Positions 34,522-46,753 of a stretch of 64,000 nucleotides of DNA are shown one piece after another. This DNA is from Tupaia tana (Eukaryota > Chordata > Mammalia > Scandentia > Tupaiidae). Where the stretch lies: contig JAKSZU010000009.1 in assembly GCA_026018925.1 (NCBI GenBank), positions 76,480,041 to 76,544,040 of the forward strand, given 5' to 3'. Position numbers and translations under genes: made by a program. The notes under the pieces were generated by a model. The model was not told the DNA's origin. It searched no databases and worked only from the letters and a program-made list of their open reading frames with translations. The stretch's first letter is position 1; every line of letters begins with the position of its first letter.

Positions 34522-34623
34522 ATGGCCAACTTAAATGTCCATACAGATCCTTTAACATCGATAATAACATCGAATGTTAATGGGTTAAATTCTCCAATGA
34601 AGAGACACAGACTGGCTGAATGG

Positions 34624-34661
<38 letters not shown>

Positions 34662-35794
34662 AGAAACCCTCTATCTGTTGCCTACAGGAAACCCACCTCA
34701 TGGAGAAAGACATATATAGACTCAAAGTGAAAAGGTGGAAAAAGGTTTTCCATGCAAATGGGAACCAAAATAGAGCTCAAGTTGCGATACTGATTTCTGA
34801 CAAAATAGGCTTTAAAACAAAAACCATTCGAAGAGACAAAGAAGGGTGCTATATCGCAGTAAAAGGCTCTATAGATCAATAAGATATAACACTTATAAGT
34901 ATCTATGCACTTAACACAGGAGCACCAAAATATGTGAAGGAAAGACTGTTAGATCTAAAAGGGGAGATAGACTGCAACACACTAATGTTGGAGACCTCAA
35001 CACACCACTATCCCCTCTGGACAAATCACCTAGGCAAAAAATAGGCAAAGAGATCAAGGATCTAAATGATACCATAAATCAAATGATCTTAACAGACATC
35101 TATAGAACTTTCCATTCAAAAACCACAAGATACACTTTTTTCTCACCCCAACATGGAACCTTTTCAAAGATTGATCACATCATAGGGCACAAAGCAAGCC
35201 TCTCCAGATTCAGAGGCATAGAAACTATATCTAGCATCTTCTCGGACCATGATAGAATTAAACTTAATTTTAATTTCAAGAGAAATCCTCAAAAATACCC
35301 AAATACATGGAAACTAAATAAACTACTCCTGAATGACTCCCCTACTACTGAAGAAATAAAGACTGAAATCAAAAGATTCATGGAAACCAATGACAATGAG
35401 GACCCGAGTTTCCATAATCTCTGGAACACTGCTAAAGCAGTCCTAAGAGGGAAGTTCATAGCAATTAGTGCACATAAGAAGTCAGAAAAAAGGCTAATGG
35501 ATCAACTAACATCATGCCTCAGAGAATTGGAAAAGCAAGAGCAAAAAAATCCAAAAAACTCCTGTATAAAGGAAATAATAAAGATCTGAGCAGAAATAAA
35601 TGAAATAGAAAAAAAATGTACTATACAGAAAATAAATGAAAGTAAAAGTTGATTCTTTGAAAGGAAAAATAAAGCAGATACACCACTAGTGAGACTTGTT
35701 AAGCAGAAGAGAGAAAAGAACCAGGTGAATCAAATCTGAAATGAAGCTGGTAATGTAACAACAGACATAGAAGAAATTCAAAACATCATCAGAG
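34522..35794 (+). pseudogene. L1 'C' ORF2, endonuclease and start of RT region, broken
   Basis: ORF2p supplies endonuclease and reverse transcriptase for target-primed insertion. The frame opens ANLNVHTDPLTSIITSNVNG. The endonuclease region includes LQETH and the SDHDRIKL block near 35245-35270. A run of A at about 34627-34660 replaces the codons between EWIKK and the next block, expanding and breaking the frame. There are further stops (for example 35587). The HAL1-like element cuts the gene at 35794. Confidence 0.85.
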
Positions 35795-38020
35795 TTTGAG
35801 AAGATCCCTCATAGCTCCTGCAAAATAGTCATTTCAGGGTCCAAGAGAAATGAAGATTTTCTACTGATAATTCAGTCTCCAGCAAACAAGCTAGTGCAGG
35901 TTAACATATTCTTCAATATCTCATGAATCTACTGCATGATGTGATCACAATAGAATGACAGAGAGATTCCTGATCACCTCTTTCTGCTTGCTCCTGAATG
36001 TTCAGATTGAATTTCAAGAATTAGGAAGAAACACACCACCTATCAGATGACTAGAAATCACCGCAGGACCACAAGAAATATGGAAAAGCAAGAAAATATC
36101 TCTCCTCCAAGGGAAAAGAATAACTCCTCTTCATCCACAAGCAGTTCAAAGGACATCATGGAAATGTCTGATAAAGAATTTAGAGCATCCATAATGGTGA
36201 AGCTAACAGAGATGGAAGAGAAAAGAGACATTGAACTGCTGAGGAGAAAGGAGAAAGAAGATGAGGAGTTCCAGAAGGTGAGGAAATTTTTGCAAGATCT
36301 AAAAAAGGAATTACACACTTTAAAAATAAATTGAAGAGACCTGTTAGAGATGAAGACTATAATACAGGAAGTCAAAATCTCCCTTGAAAGTATAAAAAGC
36401 AGACTACATCATACAGAAAATAGAATCTCAGACATAGAAGAGAAGATTGCTGGTCTAGAAAAATCCACCACAAAGACTGAGAAAATTGCCCCAAAATTTG
36501 AAAATAATATACAAGAAGTACAAGATACCATCAAACATCCAAACATTTGGATAATTGGCGTTCCAGAAGGCAAAGAGACCCATAAGGGCATTGATAATCT
36601 ATTCCATGAAATCCTGCAAGAAAACTTTCCAAACCTAGAGAGGCACTCAAAGATTCAGTCCCAAGAAATACAGAGGACCCCAAACAGAATCAATCCAAGA
36701 AGATCTTCTCCAAGACACATTATAGCCAGGTTGACCAAAACCACAGACAAAGACAAGATACTAAGATTGGCAAGAGAAAAATGGCAAGTTACCTACAAAG
36801 GATAACCCATCAGGTTAAGAGCAGACCTCTCACTGGAAACAATGCGAGCAAGGAAAGAATGGGAAAATATATTGAAAGTGTTAAGGGAAAAGCAATTTCA
36901 GCCAAGAATACTGTACCCGGCAAGACTCTCTTTCATGTGGGAAGAAAAGTCAAGAACATTCTCAGATAAACAAAACCTGAAAGAATTTACCAGCACCAAA
37001 CCAGATCTCCAAGAAGTTCTCAAAGGAGTGCTATATCAGGAAAATTAAATACAGACACACAGAAATAAGAGTTCAAAAACTAAGAAAGTGGCCAACTTAA
37101 TCATAGGGACAGGTCTGGAGTTGAATATTATATCCCAGAATTTAATCAGGAAAATTGAACCACAATAGAAGATAAAGTACATGAGACTGAATTGGTGAAG
37201 TATATTTTTATGACTTTTGACTAAAATATTGCTGATTCTTTTGTAGACTTTGTTATTTGGTTGTAAGGATTTGTGTTCTGTCTTAAGATATGGATAGGTT
37301 CATGCACCTATCATTTGATCAGAATCCTAACCTGTTTCTTGGCCTTAAGAAAAGTTCCTTAGCATTTCTTTGATTTAAGGTAAAACTGGTTTTCTTAATA
37401 GTATCAAGTGAACATGCTACTGAAAGTAGTTTGATTATTTAAGAAAGTGTGTTATTAATACAATGTGGGAGGGAAAGGAATGGAAGACAATTGTAGACTC
37501 TAGAGATAGTGTGAGAAGAGGGTGGGAAATGACAGAGGGTTAGGAATAGGGGTTAAAAAATTCTAGAAACTAGAAATGGAAAATTTATGATAATAATATG
37601 CATGATTAAGCCACTATGCAGTATATTCTGGATGGGAAATCACATTTTGTATGCTGTGACGATGTTTACGGAAATAATGCAAATTAAATTGAAAAAAAAG
37701 TTTCAGAAAAAAAAATACCTATTCGAAGACTGTGGTATGATATATAGCCCCAGTTAGGTGCTACTTTATAGGATGTTCATTCTACTCATTGAGGCTTATG
37801 CCTAAAGTTAGACTTGTGTTCACAGAAATGTATATATCAGCTGTGCTTGCTATGAAAATATTTAGATTAAGATCTTTAGTGACTCAATAAAATGTGGGGA
37901 AAAACAGTATAGAAAGGAAACATAGATACGAGAGACAGCGTGGGAGGAGAGCGGGAGATGGCAGAGGGTAAGAGATAGGGAATCAAGGATGAGGAAAAAA
38001 AAGCAAAACATATAGGAAAC
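35795..38020 (+). mobile_element. HAL1-like element, 5' UTR, ORF1 and first tail
   Basis: Inserted in L1 'C' ORF2 with TSD aaaacatcatcagag (35780-35794) and aaaacattatcagag (44306-44320). About 250 bp of 5' UTR precede ORF1. After ORF1 comes a 3' UTR with no ORF2. The first tail module ends near 37700, and the second module begins at about 37735 and is cut at 38035 by L1 'A'. The remainder of the second module is at 44056-44190. Confidence 0.85.
36047..37048 (+). pseudogene. HAL1-like ORF1, broken
   Basis: ORF1-type protein of about 330 codons. Start MTRNHRRTTRNMEKQEN at 36047, coiled coil from about 36170 with heptad-like Leu/Glu/Lys pattern, TGA at 36332, restart in another register near 36350, frameshift near 36800. 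The C-terminal domain RKEWENILKVLREKQFQ ... YPARLSFMWEEK ends KGVLYQEN at 37048. Closest to the ORF1 remnant at 13621 and more distant from L1 'A' and 'C' ORF1 in the N-terminal third. Confidence 0.85.
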
Positions 38021-38035
38021 AAGAAATGGATAATT

Positions 38036-38655
38036 GACACCACACTCCCATCTTTCGACCCCTGGGCCAGGATCTTAGAGGGAGGACTGCCCCCCAGTAG
38101 TTCCAGCCCTCGGACCCCGAGCCAGACTCTCCTCTTTCAGCCAGGTACATTTCCCCTCCCCCCTTTTTTTTTTCTCTGCCCTGTTACCCACGTCTTTCAT
38201 TTGTAAATTTCTCTCTTCTGATTAACACATAGGAATGCCCTCAGTTCATCCACACCACACTCCCATCTTTCGACCCCTGGCGAAATCGCACGCTGCGCTA
38301 GTGCGCGGCGCGCAACTTTTTCTATATTCTACATATTATTTTCTTCCCAGTTTCTCAATCCTCATGTCCTTTATCTGCACCATCCCTGGCTGTCCAGATA
38401 GGTCTAGAATTACAATTCTGAAACATTCAAGCAATTTAAGACTCTCTAGAATCCTCCATTTCCCTGAAACACCTGTGAAGAAGGAGATACATTTCTTTGG
38501 ACACCTGAAGAGAATACTTTTTCTTGCTTTACATTACTAAACACAATTGAAGATAGACTTTGGCTGTCTCCATTCCACATCAGAAAGGAAACACATTTGC
38601 TCCTATTAGAAGAAACCTTCTTGTAAAAGGTTTTTCAAAGGGAACACATCTCCCA
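38036..38655 (+). promoter_or_regulatory. L1 'A' 5' UTR with tandem monomer-like repeat
   Basis: The segment starting acaccacactcccatctttc occurs at 38037 and again at 38252, a 215-bp period, so the promoter region is built from at least one full and one partial unit. It is GC-richer than the flanks and has CpGs (gcgctagtgcgcggcgcgc near 38295). Repeated promoter monomers are known in mouse L1. This is an inference about function. Confidence 0.7.
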
Positions 38656-39612
38656 ATGGTTAGAAGTACAAGAACCTCAGGCCTGAATAAAGCAGGAAAT
38701 ATGTCTCCATCAAAGGAACACAGTAACTCCCTTCCTGTTCCTGAAAAAATAGAGGATGTTACCAAAATGTCCGAGATAGAGTTTACAACATTCATGTTGA
38801 ACAAGTACTATGAGCTGGAACAGAAAAGAGACAATGAATTACAGGAGATGAGAAAGTCCTTCAACGATATGAAGGAAGAAATTCTGAGGAAGAATAAGAC
38901 GGAACTATTAGAGGTAAAGTCTGAAATACAGGAAATCAAAAACTCTCTTGAAAGTATTAAAAGTCGATTAGACCATGCTGAAGGTCGAATCTCTGATGTA
39001 GAAGACAAAACTTCTGACCTAGAGAAAACCACCAAAAAGATAGAGAAAATAACAAAAAAATATGAAGATAACATACGAGAATTACTAGATTCCATTAGAC
39101 GTCCTAACGTCTGAGTAATTGGTATCCCAGAAGGTGAAGAAACTAATAAGAGCATGGAAAACCTATTCCATGAAATCTTGGAAGAAAATTTCCCAAGCAT
39201 AGAGAGGCACTCCAACATCCAGATCCAAGAAATAAAGGACACCAAATAGAATCAACCCAAGAAGATCTTCCCCAAGGCATATCATAGCCAGACTGGCTAA
39301 GACCACAGATAGAGATAAGATACTAAAACTGGCAAGAGAGAAACGACAAATGACTTACAAAGGTCACCCCATCACGCTAACACCGGACTTCTCAATGGAA
39401 ACAATGCAAGCAAGGAAAGAATGGGAAGAAGTATCGATAGTGTTAAGAGAGAAACAATTTCAACCAAGACTATTGTATCCTGCAAGATTATCCTTCATAT
39501 GGGAAAAAAAAAGATTAAAATCTTCTCACAGAAACAAAACCTGAAAGAATTTGCCAGCACCAGACCAGCTCTCCATGAAACCCTGAAGAAAATACTGTTC
39601 CAGGAAAACTAA
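38656..39612 (+). pseudogene. L1 'A' ORF1, broken
   Basis: L1 RNA-binding protein. The start chosen is ATG at 38656 (VRSTRTSGLNKAGN), matching the other copy; an upstream in-frame ATG at 38560 lies in 5' UTR. The coiled coil runs from about 38800 to 39080. A TGA at 39112 stands where related copies continue with an aliphatic or aromatic residue before IGIPEG. A small deletion near 39235 shifts frame. The C-terminal domain (RKEWEEVSIVLREKQFQ) continues to TAA at 39610-39612. Confidence 0.9.
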
Positions 39613-39656
39613 AGAAGTAACAGCCAGAAACAAAAGAGTAAAAGGCAACTAAGACA

Positions 39657-42600
39657 ATGACCAACTTAGATGTCAGGACAGATCCATTAACATCAATAAT
39701 AACATTGAATGTTAATGGATTAAACTCTCCAATCAAGAGACACAGGCTGGCTGAATGGGTTAAAAAACAAAAACCCTCTATCTGTTGCCTACAGGAAACC
39801 CACTTCATGGATAAAGATATACATAGACTGAAAGTGAAGGGTTGGAAAAAGATTTTCCATTCAAATGGGAACCAAAAAAGAGCTGGAGTCGCAATACTGA
39901 TCTCTGACAAAATAGGCTTTAAAACAAAAACTGTTTGTGTGTCACTGGACTCCCACGTAGTCGACCGCGGTTTGAGTCCCGGACCCGGTGGCTTAAACTC
40001 ACGCCGGGTGCGTGTGCGTGCGTGCCCAAGATCCCGAGAAGAGAATGGAGGAGAAGGGATTGTGGCGTGACCATCCCCCCTGGGGGGTGATTTCCTGCTT
40101 TCTGTCTCTCTGTCTCTCTCTGTCTGTCTGGCGAGCGCACGAGACCTATAGCAAAATCCTCTCTAAAAAAAAAAAAAAAACAAAAAACAAAAAAAAAACC
40201 TGTTTGAAGAGACAAAGAAGGGCACTTTATTGTAGTAAAAGGATCAATCAATCAAGAAGACATAACACTCATTAATATCTATGCACCCAACACAGGAGCA
40301 CCCAAATATGTGAAGGAAAGACTGCTAGATCTAAAAAGGGAGATAGACTGCAACACACTAATTGTTGGAGACCTCAACACTGCACTATCCCCCCTGAATA
40401 GATCATCTAGACAAAAAATAAGTAAAGAGATAAAAGATCTAAATGATATCATAAATCAAATGGACTTAACAGACATCTATAGAACTTTCCATCCTAAAAC
40501 CTCAAGATACACTCTTTTCTTGCCGCCACATGGAACGTTCTCAAAGAATGACCACATCATTGGGCACAAAGCAAGCCTCTATAGATTCAAAAGCACAGAA
40601 ACTATACCCAGCATCTTCACCAACCATGATGGAATTAAACTTGAGTTTAATTTCAAGAGAAATCCTCAAAAATACTCAAATACATGGAAACTTAATAACC
40701 TACTCCTGAATGACTCCACAACTACTGAAGATATAAAGACTGAAATCGAAAGGTTCATGGAAGCCAATGACAATGAGGACACGAGTTTCCATAATCTTTG
40801 GGACACTGCTAAAGCAGTCATAAGAGGGAAGTTCATAGCAATTAGTGCACATAAGAGGAGCATGGAAAGAAGGCAAATGGATCACCTAACATCATGCCTC
40901 ACAGAATTGGAAAAGCAACAGCAAAAAGATCCAAAAAACTCCAGGAGAAAGGAAATAATAAAGATACGAGCAGAAATAAATGAAATAGAAAATAAACGAA
41001 CTATACAGAAAATAAATGAAAGTAAATGCTGGTTCTTTGAAAAGATAAACAAAATTGATACACCACTAGTGAGACTTATTAAGAAGAAGAGAGAAAAGAA
41101 CCAGGTGAATCAGATCTGCAATGAAGCAGGCAAAATAACAATAGATATAGTAGAAATAAAAAACATTATTAGAGGATACTATGAACATCTACATGCCAAG
41201 ACACAAGATAATTTGGATGAGATGGACAAATTTCGGGACTGGTATAATCTACCTAGATTGAGCCAGGAGGATATAGAAAGTCGGAATAGGTCCATAACAA
41301 GCCAGGAGAACAAATCAGTTGTAAACAACCTCCCAAGAAAGAAAAGCCCTGGCCCTGATGGATTCATCTCTGAATTCTACAAAACTTTCAAAGAAGAGTT
41401 AACCCCCATTCTGCTCAAGTTATTTCTAAATATCCAAAAGGGTGAATCTCTCCCCAATTCATTCTACGAAGCCTCTATCACACTTATCCTTAAAACTGAT
41501 AAGGACAGGACAAGGAAGAAAAACTATAGACCAATATCCCTGATGAATATAGACGCGAAGATTCTCAAAAAGGTACTAGCAAATCGTATACAACAACTTA
41601 TCAAAAAGATTATACATCATGATCAGGTAGGCTTTATCCCAGGAATGCAAGGTTGGTTCAACATATGCAAAACCATAAATGTAATACACCATATTAATAG
41701 GAAGAAAGATAAAAACCATATGGTCATATCAATTGATGCAGAAAAAGCATTTGATAAGATACAACATCCCTTCATGATCAAGACTCTCAGCAAAATGGGC
41801 ATAGAAGGGCCATTTCTCAGCACAATAAAAGCTATCTATGAAAAACCCATAGCGAACATCATCCTCAATAGAGAAAAGCTGAAAGCTTTTCCACTAAAAA
41901 CGGGTACAAGACAAGGATGTCCACTTTCTCCACTCCTCTTCAATATAGTACTAGAAGTCTTGGCCATTGCAATCAGAAAAGAGGAAAAAATAAAAGGCAT
42001 TCAAATAGGAAAAGAAGAGGTGAAACTCTCTCTATTTGCAGATGGCATGATTGTATACATGGAAGACCCAATTGTTTCCATAAAAAAATTTCTGGAAGTA
42101 ATACATGAATACAGTAACGTTGCAGGATACAAAATTAATATCCAGAAATCTATAGCATTTCTGTATACGAACAACAGGCAGACTGAGATGGAACTGAAAA
42201 AAGTTGTTCCATTTACCATAGCCACAAAAAGTATAAGATACTTAGGGATAAATCTAACTAAAGAAGTTAAAGGGCTCCATAAGGAAAACTATGAGAAGAT
42301 AAAAAAAGAAATTGAAATGACACAAAAAATGGAAGGACATCCCATGTTCCTGGATTGGAAGAATTAATATAATCAAAATGGCAATTTTACCCAAATTAAT
42401 CTACCTATTTAATGCAATGCCAATCAAAGTACCAGACACATTCTTCACAGATCTAGGAAAGACAATCATAAAGTTTGTCTGGAATCATAAAAGACCCCGT
42501 ATTGCCAAAGCAGTTTTGCACAAGAAGAATGGAGTGGGCGGCATCTCACTCTCTGACCCAAAATTATACTACAAAGCTGTGGTAATCAAAACAGCAGGGT

Positions 42601-43774
42601 ACTGGCACAGGAACAGACAAGTGGACCAATGGAACAGAATAGAGTCCCCAGAAATGACTGCTCAAACATACAGCCAACTGATTTTGGCAAGGGGCACCAG
42701 TCAATCCTGTGGGAAAAGGAAAACCTCTTCAGCAAATGGTGCTGGCAAAACTGGATCTCCACTTGCAGAAAGATCAATCTGAACCCCTACCTCTCACCTC
42801 TGACAAAAATAAAGTCAAGGTGGATCAAAGATCTAAATCTAAGACCTCAAACTATAAAACTGCTCCTTGAAAACACCGGGGAAACTCTGGGAGATATTGG
42901 GGTAGGGAAAAACTTCTTAAATAAGACTCCCAACGCACAGTCTATGATCCCTAAAATAGACAAGTGGGATTACATCAGACTAAGAAGTTTCTGCATGGCA
43001 AAAGACACAGTGATTAGTGTGAACAGACAGCCCTCAGAATGGGAAAATATTTTTGTAAACTATGCATCAGACAATGGACTGATAACCAGAATCCACAAGG
43101 AACTCAAGCGGCTGTTCTGGAAAAAGACAAACAATCCTATTAAAAGATGGGAGAATGAGTTGAAAAGAACACTTTCTAAAGATGACATATGAATAGCTAA
43201 AAGGCATATGAAAAAATGTTCAACATCCCTCATTGTAAGAGAAATGCAGATCAAAACAACAATGAGATATCACCTTACCCCAGTCAGAATGTCTAAGATT
43301 AAAAAAACAAAAAATGATAAGTGCTGGAGGGGGTGTGGTGAAAAGGGAACTCTCTTACACTGCTGGTGGGACTGTAAATTGGTACAACCACTGTGGAGAA
43401 CAATTTGGAGATTCCTCCAAAATCTACAAATAGAACTACCATATGATCCAGCAATCCCACTCCTTGGTATCTACCCGAAGGACAGAAGAATACTTAATCG
43501 AAAAAGTGCTTGCACTTCGATGTTTATTGCGGCACTTTTCACGATTGCTAAGTCATGGAAACAACCTAAGTGCCCACGAACTGATGAATGGTTAGAAAAA
43601 CTGTGGCACATATACTCAATGGAATACTATTCATCCATAAAAAACAACAAATCCCTGGCTTTTGAAAGGAAGTGGATGAATATGGAAGATTTACTGTTGA
43701 GCGAAGCAAGCCATGCTATGAAGGAGAGGCATTGTATGTCCCCACTTAATATATACCAAGTGTCTGCACTCTAA
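39657..43774 (+). pseudogene. L1 'A' ORF2 (endonuclease-reverse transcriptase), nearly full length but inactive
   Basis: Order: endonuclease (39657-40670, split by a SINE at 39936-40188), reverse transcriptase (about 41150-42200), C-terminal part with the Cys-rich segment ([19 protein letters not shown] near 43320-43380) and end SAL at 43774. The segment 40310-42367 is still open for 685 codons. Endonuclease motifs LQETHF and VGDLNTAL are kept, but the expected SDH block reads TNHDG (Asn codon at 40622-40624). The RT motif reads FADG instead of FADD (Gly codon at 42044-42046). Frameshifts near 42370, 42640 and 43200. Confidence 0.93.
39936..40188 (+). mobile_element. 5'-truncated tRNA-derived SINE in L1 'A' ORF2
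   Basis: Lacks the first about 30 nt including the A box (begins TGTGTCACTGGACTCCCACG). Otherwise near consensus, with a mixed A/CAAAA tail. The flanks aaaactgttt and aaacctgttt suggest a TSD. Confidence 0.93.
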
Positions 43775-43775
<1 letters not shown>

Positions 43776-43815
<40 letters not shown>

Positions 43816-43904
43816 TATATTTGTATATATATGTATATATATATATATTTGTATATATATGTATATATATATTTGTATATATATGTATATATATATATTT
43901 ATTT
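43776..43904. repeat. (TA)n-rich microsatellite after L1 'A' ORF2
   Basis: TA runs with TG interruptions begin one base after the ORF2 stop and replace the expected L1 3' UTR start. Confidence 0.95.
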
Positions 43905-44040
43905 TTGAAACCATTCTGCTTCTGTTGTTATAGAGTTTTAAAATTATACAAAATTATAAGACATATTTTGAACATTATCTTTAAAATTCAGTATTTTGAG
44001 ATTTTGAAAGTGGTTTGTAAACTGTCAAGAATTAAAAAAA

Positions 44041-44305
44041 AAGAAATGAATAATTATTTGTTGATGATATCATGTATGCTGATGTGCTTGATTGAGCCAA
44101 TATACAGTGTACTCTGGATGGAAAATCTCATTTTGTATGTTGTAATGATGTACATTGAATGAATGTAAATAAATAAATTTAAATTAAAAAGAACCTTACA
44201 CAAGGCCTAAAAGCAAAAGACAATACAGAGAAAGTATCTACCCTATAACAAATGGCTAACTTGCTTTAAATCAGTTAAGAGGCAACCAAAAACTAACAAA
44301 CAAAC
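44041..44305 (+). mobile_element. HAL1-like element, end of second tail and extra 3' segment
   Basis: 44056-44190 is the second tail module (tgatgtgcttgattgagcca, ggatggaaaatctcattttg) continuing from 38020. The next 115 bp (44191-44305) before the TSD are not tail sequence and end caaacaaacaaaac. They may be 3'-transduced flank. Confidence 0.8.
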
Positions 44306-44627
44306 AAAACATTATCAGAGGTAACTTTGAACATCTGTATGCTAAGAAACAGTCATAAGAGAAAAGTTAATAGCAATTAGTGCACATAAGAAGAAGATGG
44401 AAAGAAGACTAATGGATCACCTAACATCATGTCTCAGAGAATAGAAAAGCAACAGCAAAAAATCCAAAAAATTCCAGAAGAAAGAAAATGATAAATACAT
44501 GAGCAGAAATAAATGAAATAGAAAATAAACGTACTATACAGAAAATAAATGAAAGTAAAAGCTTGTTCTTTGAAAGGATAAATAAAATCGATACACCATT
44601 TAGTGAGACTTATTAAGAAGAAGAGAG

Positions 44628-44885
44628 GGAACCAGCAGTTAGCGTAATGGCTATGTCGCTGGACTCCCACGTAGTCGACCGCGGTTCGCGTCTTGGACCC
44701 AGTGGCTTACAACTCACGCCGGGCGCGTGTGCGTGCGTGCCCAAGATCCCGAGAGGAGAATGGAGGAGAAGGGATTGTGGCGTGACCATTCCCCCTGGGG
44801 GGTGATTTCTCGCTTTCTGTCTCTATGTCTCTCTCTGTCTGTCTGGTGAGAGCACACGCCCTATAGCGAAAACCCTCTCCAAAAA
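44628..44885 (+). mobile_element. tRNA-derived SINE in L1 'D'
   Basis: Full-length, CpG-rich, TSD aagaagagag at 44618-44627 and 44886-44895. Confidence 0.96.
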
Positions 44886-46719
44886 AAGAAGAGAGAAAGG
44901 AACCAGGTGAATCAAATCAGCAATGAAGCTAGTAATATAACAACAGACATAGTAGAAATTCAAAACATCATTAGAGGACATTATGAACATCTGTATGCCT
45001 AGAAACAAGATTATTGAATGAGATGGACAAATTCCTGGGCAAATATAATCTACAAAGAATGAGCCAGGAGGATATAGTAAGTCTGAATAGGCCCATAACA
45101 AGCAAGGAGATTGAATCAGAAATAAATAACCTCCCAACAAAGAAAAGCCCTGGCCCTGATGGATTCACCTCTGAATTCTACAAAACCTTCAAAGAAGAGT
45201 TAACCTTCATTCTGCTCAAGTTATTTCTTAAGATCCAAAATGATGAATCTCTCCCTAACTCATTTTATGAAGCTTCTATCACCCTTATTTTTAAAACAGA
45301 TAAGGACAGGACAAGGAAGGAAAACTATAGACCAATATCTCTGATGAGTATAGATGTAAAGATTCTCAACAAGATACTAGCAAATCATATCCAACAACTT
45401 GTAAAAAAAAATCATACACCATGACCAGGTTGGCTTTATTTCAGGAATGCAAGGTTGGTTCCACATACACAAAACCATAAATGTAATTCATTATATTAAC
45501 AGGAATAAAGATAAAAACCATATGGTCATATCAATTGATGCAGAAAAAGCATTTGATAAGATACAACATCCCTTAATGATCAAGACTATCAGCAAAATCT
45601 GCATAGAAGAGCCATTTCTCAACACAATAAAAGCCATCTATAAAAAACCCATAGCAAATATCATCCTGAATGCAGAAAAGCTGAAAGTTTTCCCATTAAA
45701 TACGGGAACAAGACAAGGATGCCCACTGTCTCCAATCCTTTTTAATATAGTAATGAAAATCCTCACCAATGCAATCAGAAAAGAGGAAAAATAAAAGGCA
45801 TCAGAATAGGAAAAGAAGAAGTAAAACTCTCTCTATTCGCAGATGACATGATTATATACGTAGAAGACCCAATGGTCTCCATGAAAAAGTTACTGAAAGT
45901 AATACATGATTACAGTAATGTTGCAGGACATAAAATCAATATACAGAAATTGATAGCATTTCTATATATGAATAACAGGCAGACTGAGATAGAACTGAAA
46001 AAAGTTATTCCATTTACCATAGCCATCAAAAGAATAAGATATTTAGGAATAAATCTAACCAAAGAAGTTAAAGACCTCCACAAGGAAAGCTATGAGAAGC
46101 TAAAAAAGAAGAAATTGAAAATGATACAAAAAAGTGGAAGGACATCCCATGTTCCTGGATTGGAAGAATTAATATAATCAAAATGGCAATTCTACACAAA
46201 TTAATCTACATATTTAATGCAATGCCAAAGTACCAGACACATTCTTCACAGATCTAGAAAAGACAATCATAAAATTCATCTGGAATCATAAAAGACCCCG
46301 TATTGCCAAAGCAATTCTACACAAGAAGAGTGGAGTGGGTAGCATTTCACTCCCTGACACAAACATATACTACAAAGCTGTGGTAATCAAAACAGCATGA
46401 TACTGGCACAGAAACAGATAGGAGGAACAATGGAACAGAATAGAGTCCCCAGAAATAAATTCCCAAACATATAGTTAACTCATTTTTGACAAGGGATACC
46501 AGTCAATCCAGTGGGAAAAGAAAAACCTCTTCAGCAAATGGTGCTGGAAAAACTGGATTTCCACCTGTCGAAAGATGAGTCTGAACCCCTACCTCTCACC
46601 ATTGAAAAAAATCAAGTCAAGGTGGATCAAGGATCTAAATCTAAGACCTCAAACTATAAAACTGTTCCTGGAAAACACTGGGGAAACTCTGGGAGACACT
46701 GGTCTAGGGAAAGACTTCT

Positions 46720-46720
<1 letters not shown>

Positions 46721-46753
<33 letters not shown>

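Larger units (their letters stand above)
38036..44040 (+). mobile_element. Full-length L1 'A' inserted in the HAL1-like tail
   Basis: Complete L1: 5' UTR 38036-38655, ORF1 38656-39612, ORF2 39657-43774, short 3' region and A-tail to 44040. It is flanked by a 15-bp TSD with one mismatch: aagaaatggataatt at 38021-38035 and aagaaatgaataatt at 44041-44055. HAL1-like tail sequence reads across the two sides. Inactive because of frameshifts, catalytic substitutions and a SINE. Confidence 0.93.

Noticed and set aside
34627-34660. Long A-run in L1 'C' as an insertion A-tail
   Set aside because: Sequence on both sides is continuous endonuclease coding sequence with no TSD or element in front, so it is an A-tract expansion.
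40310-42367. A functional host reverse transcriptase gene
   Set aside because: It is L1 ORF2 within a TSD-flanked element, with FADG in place of FADD.
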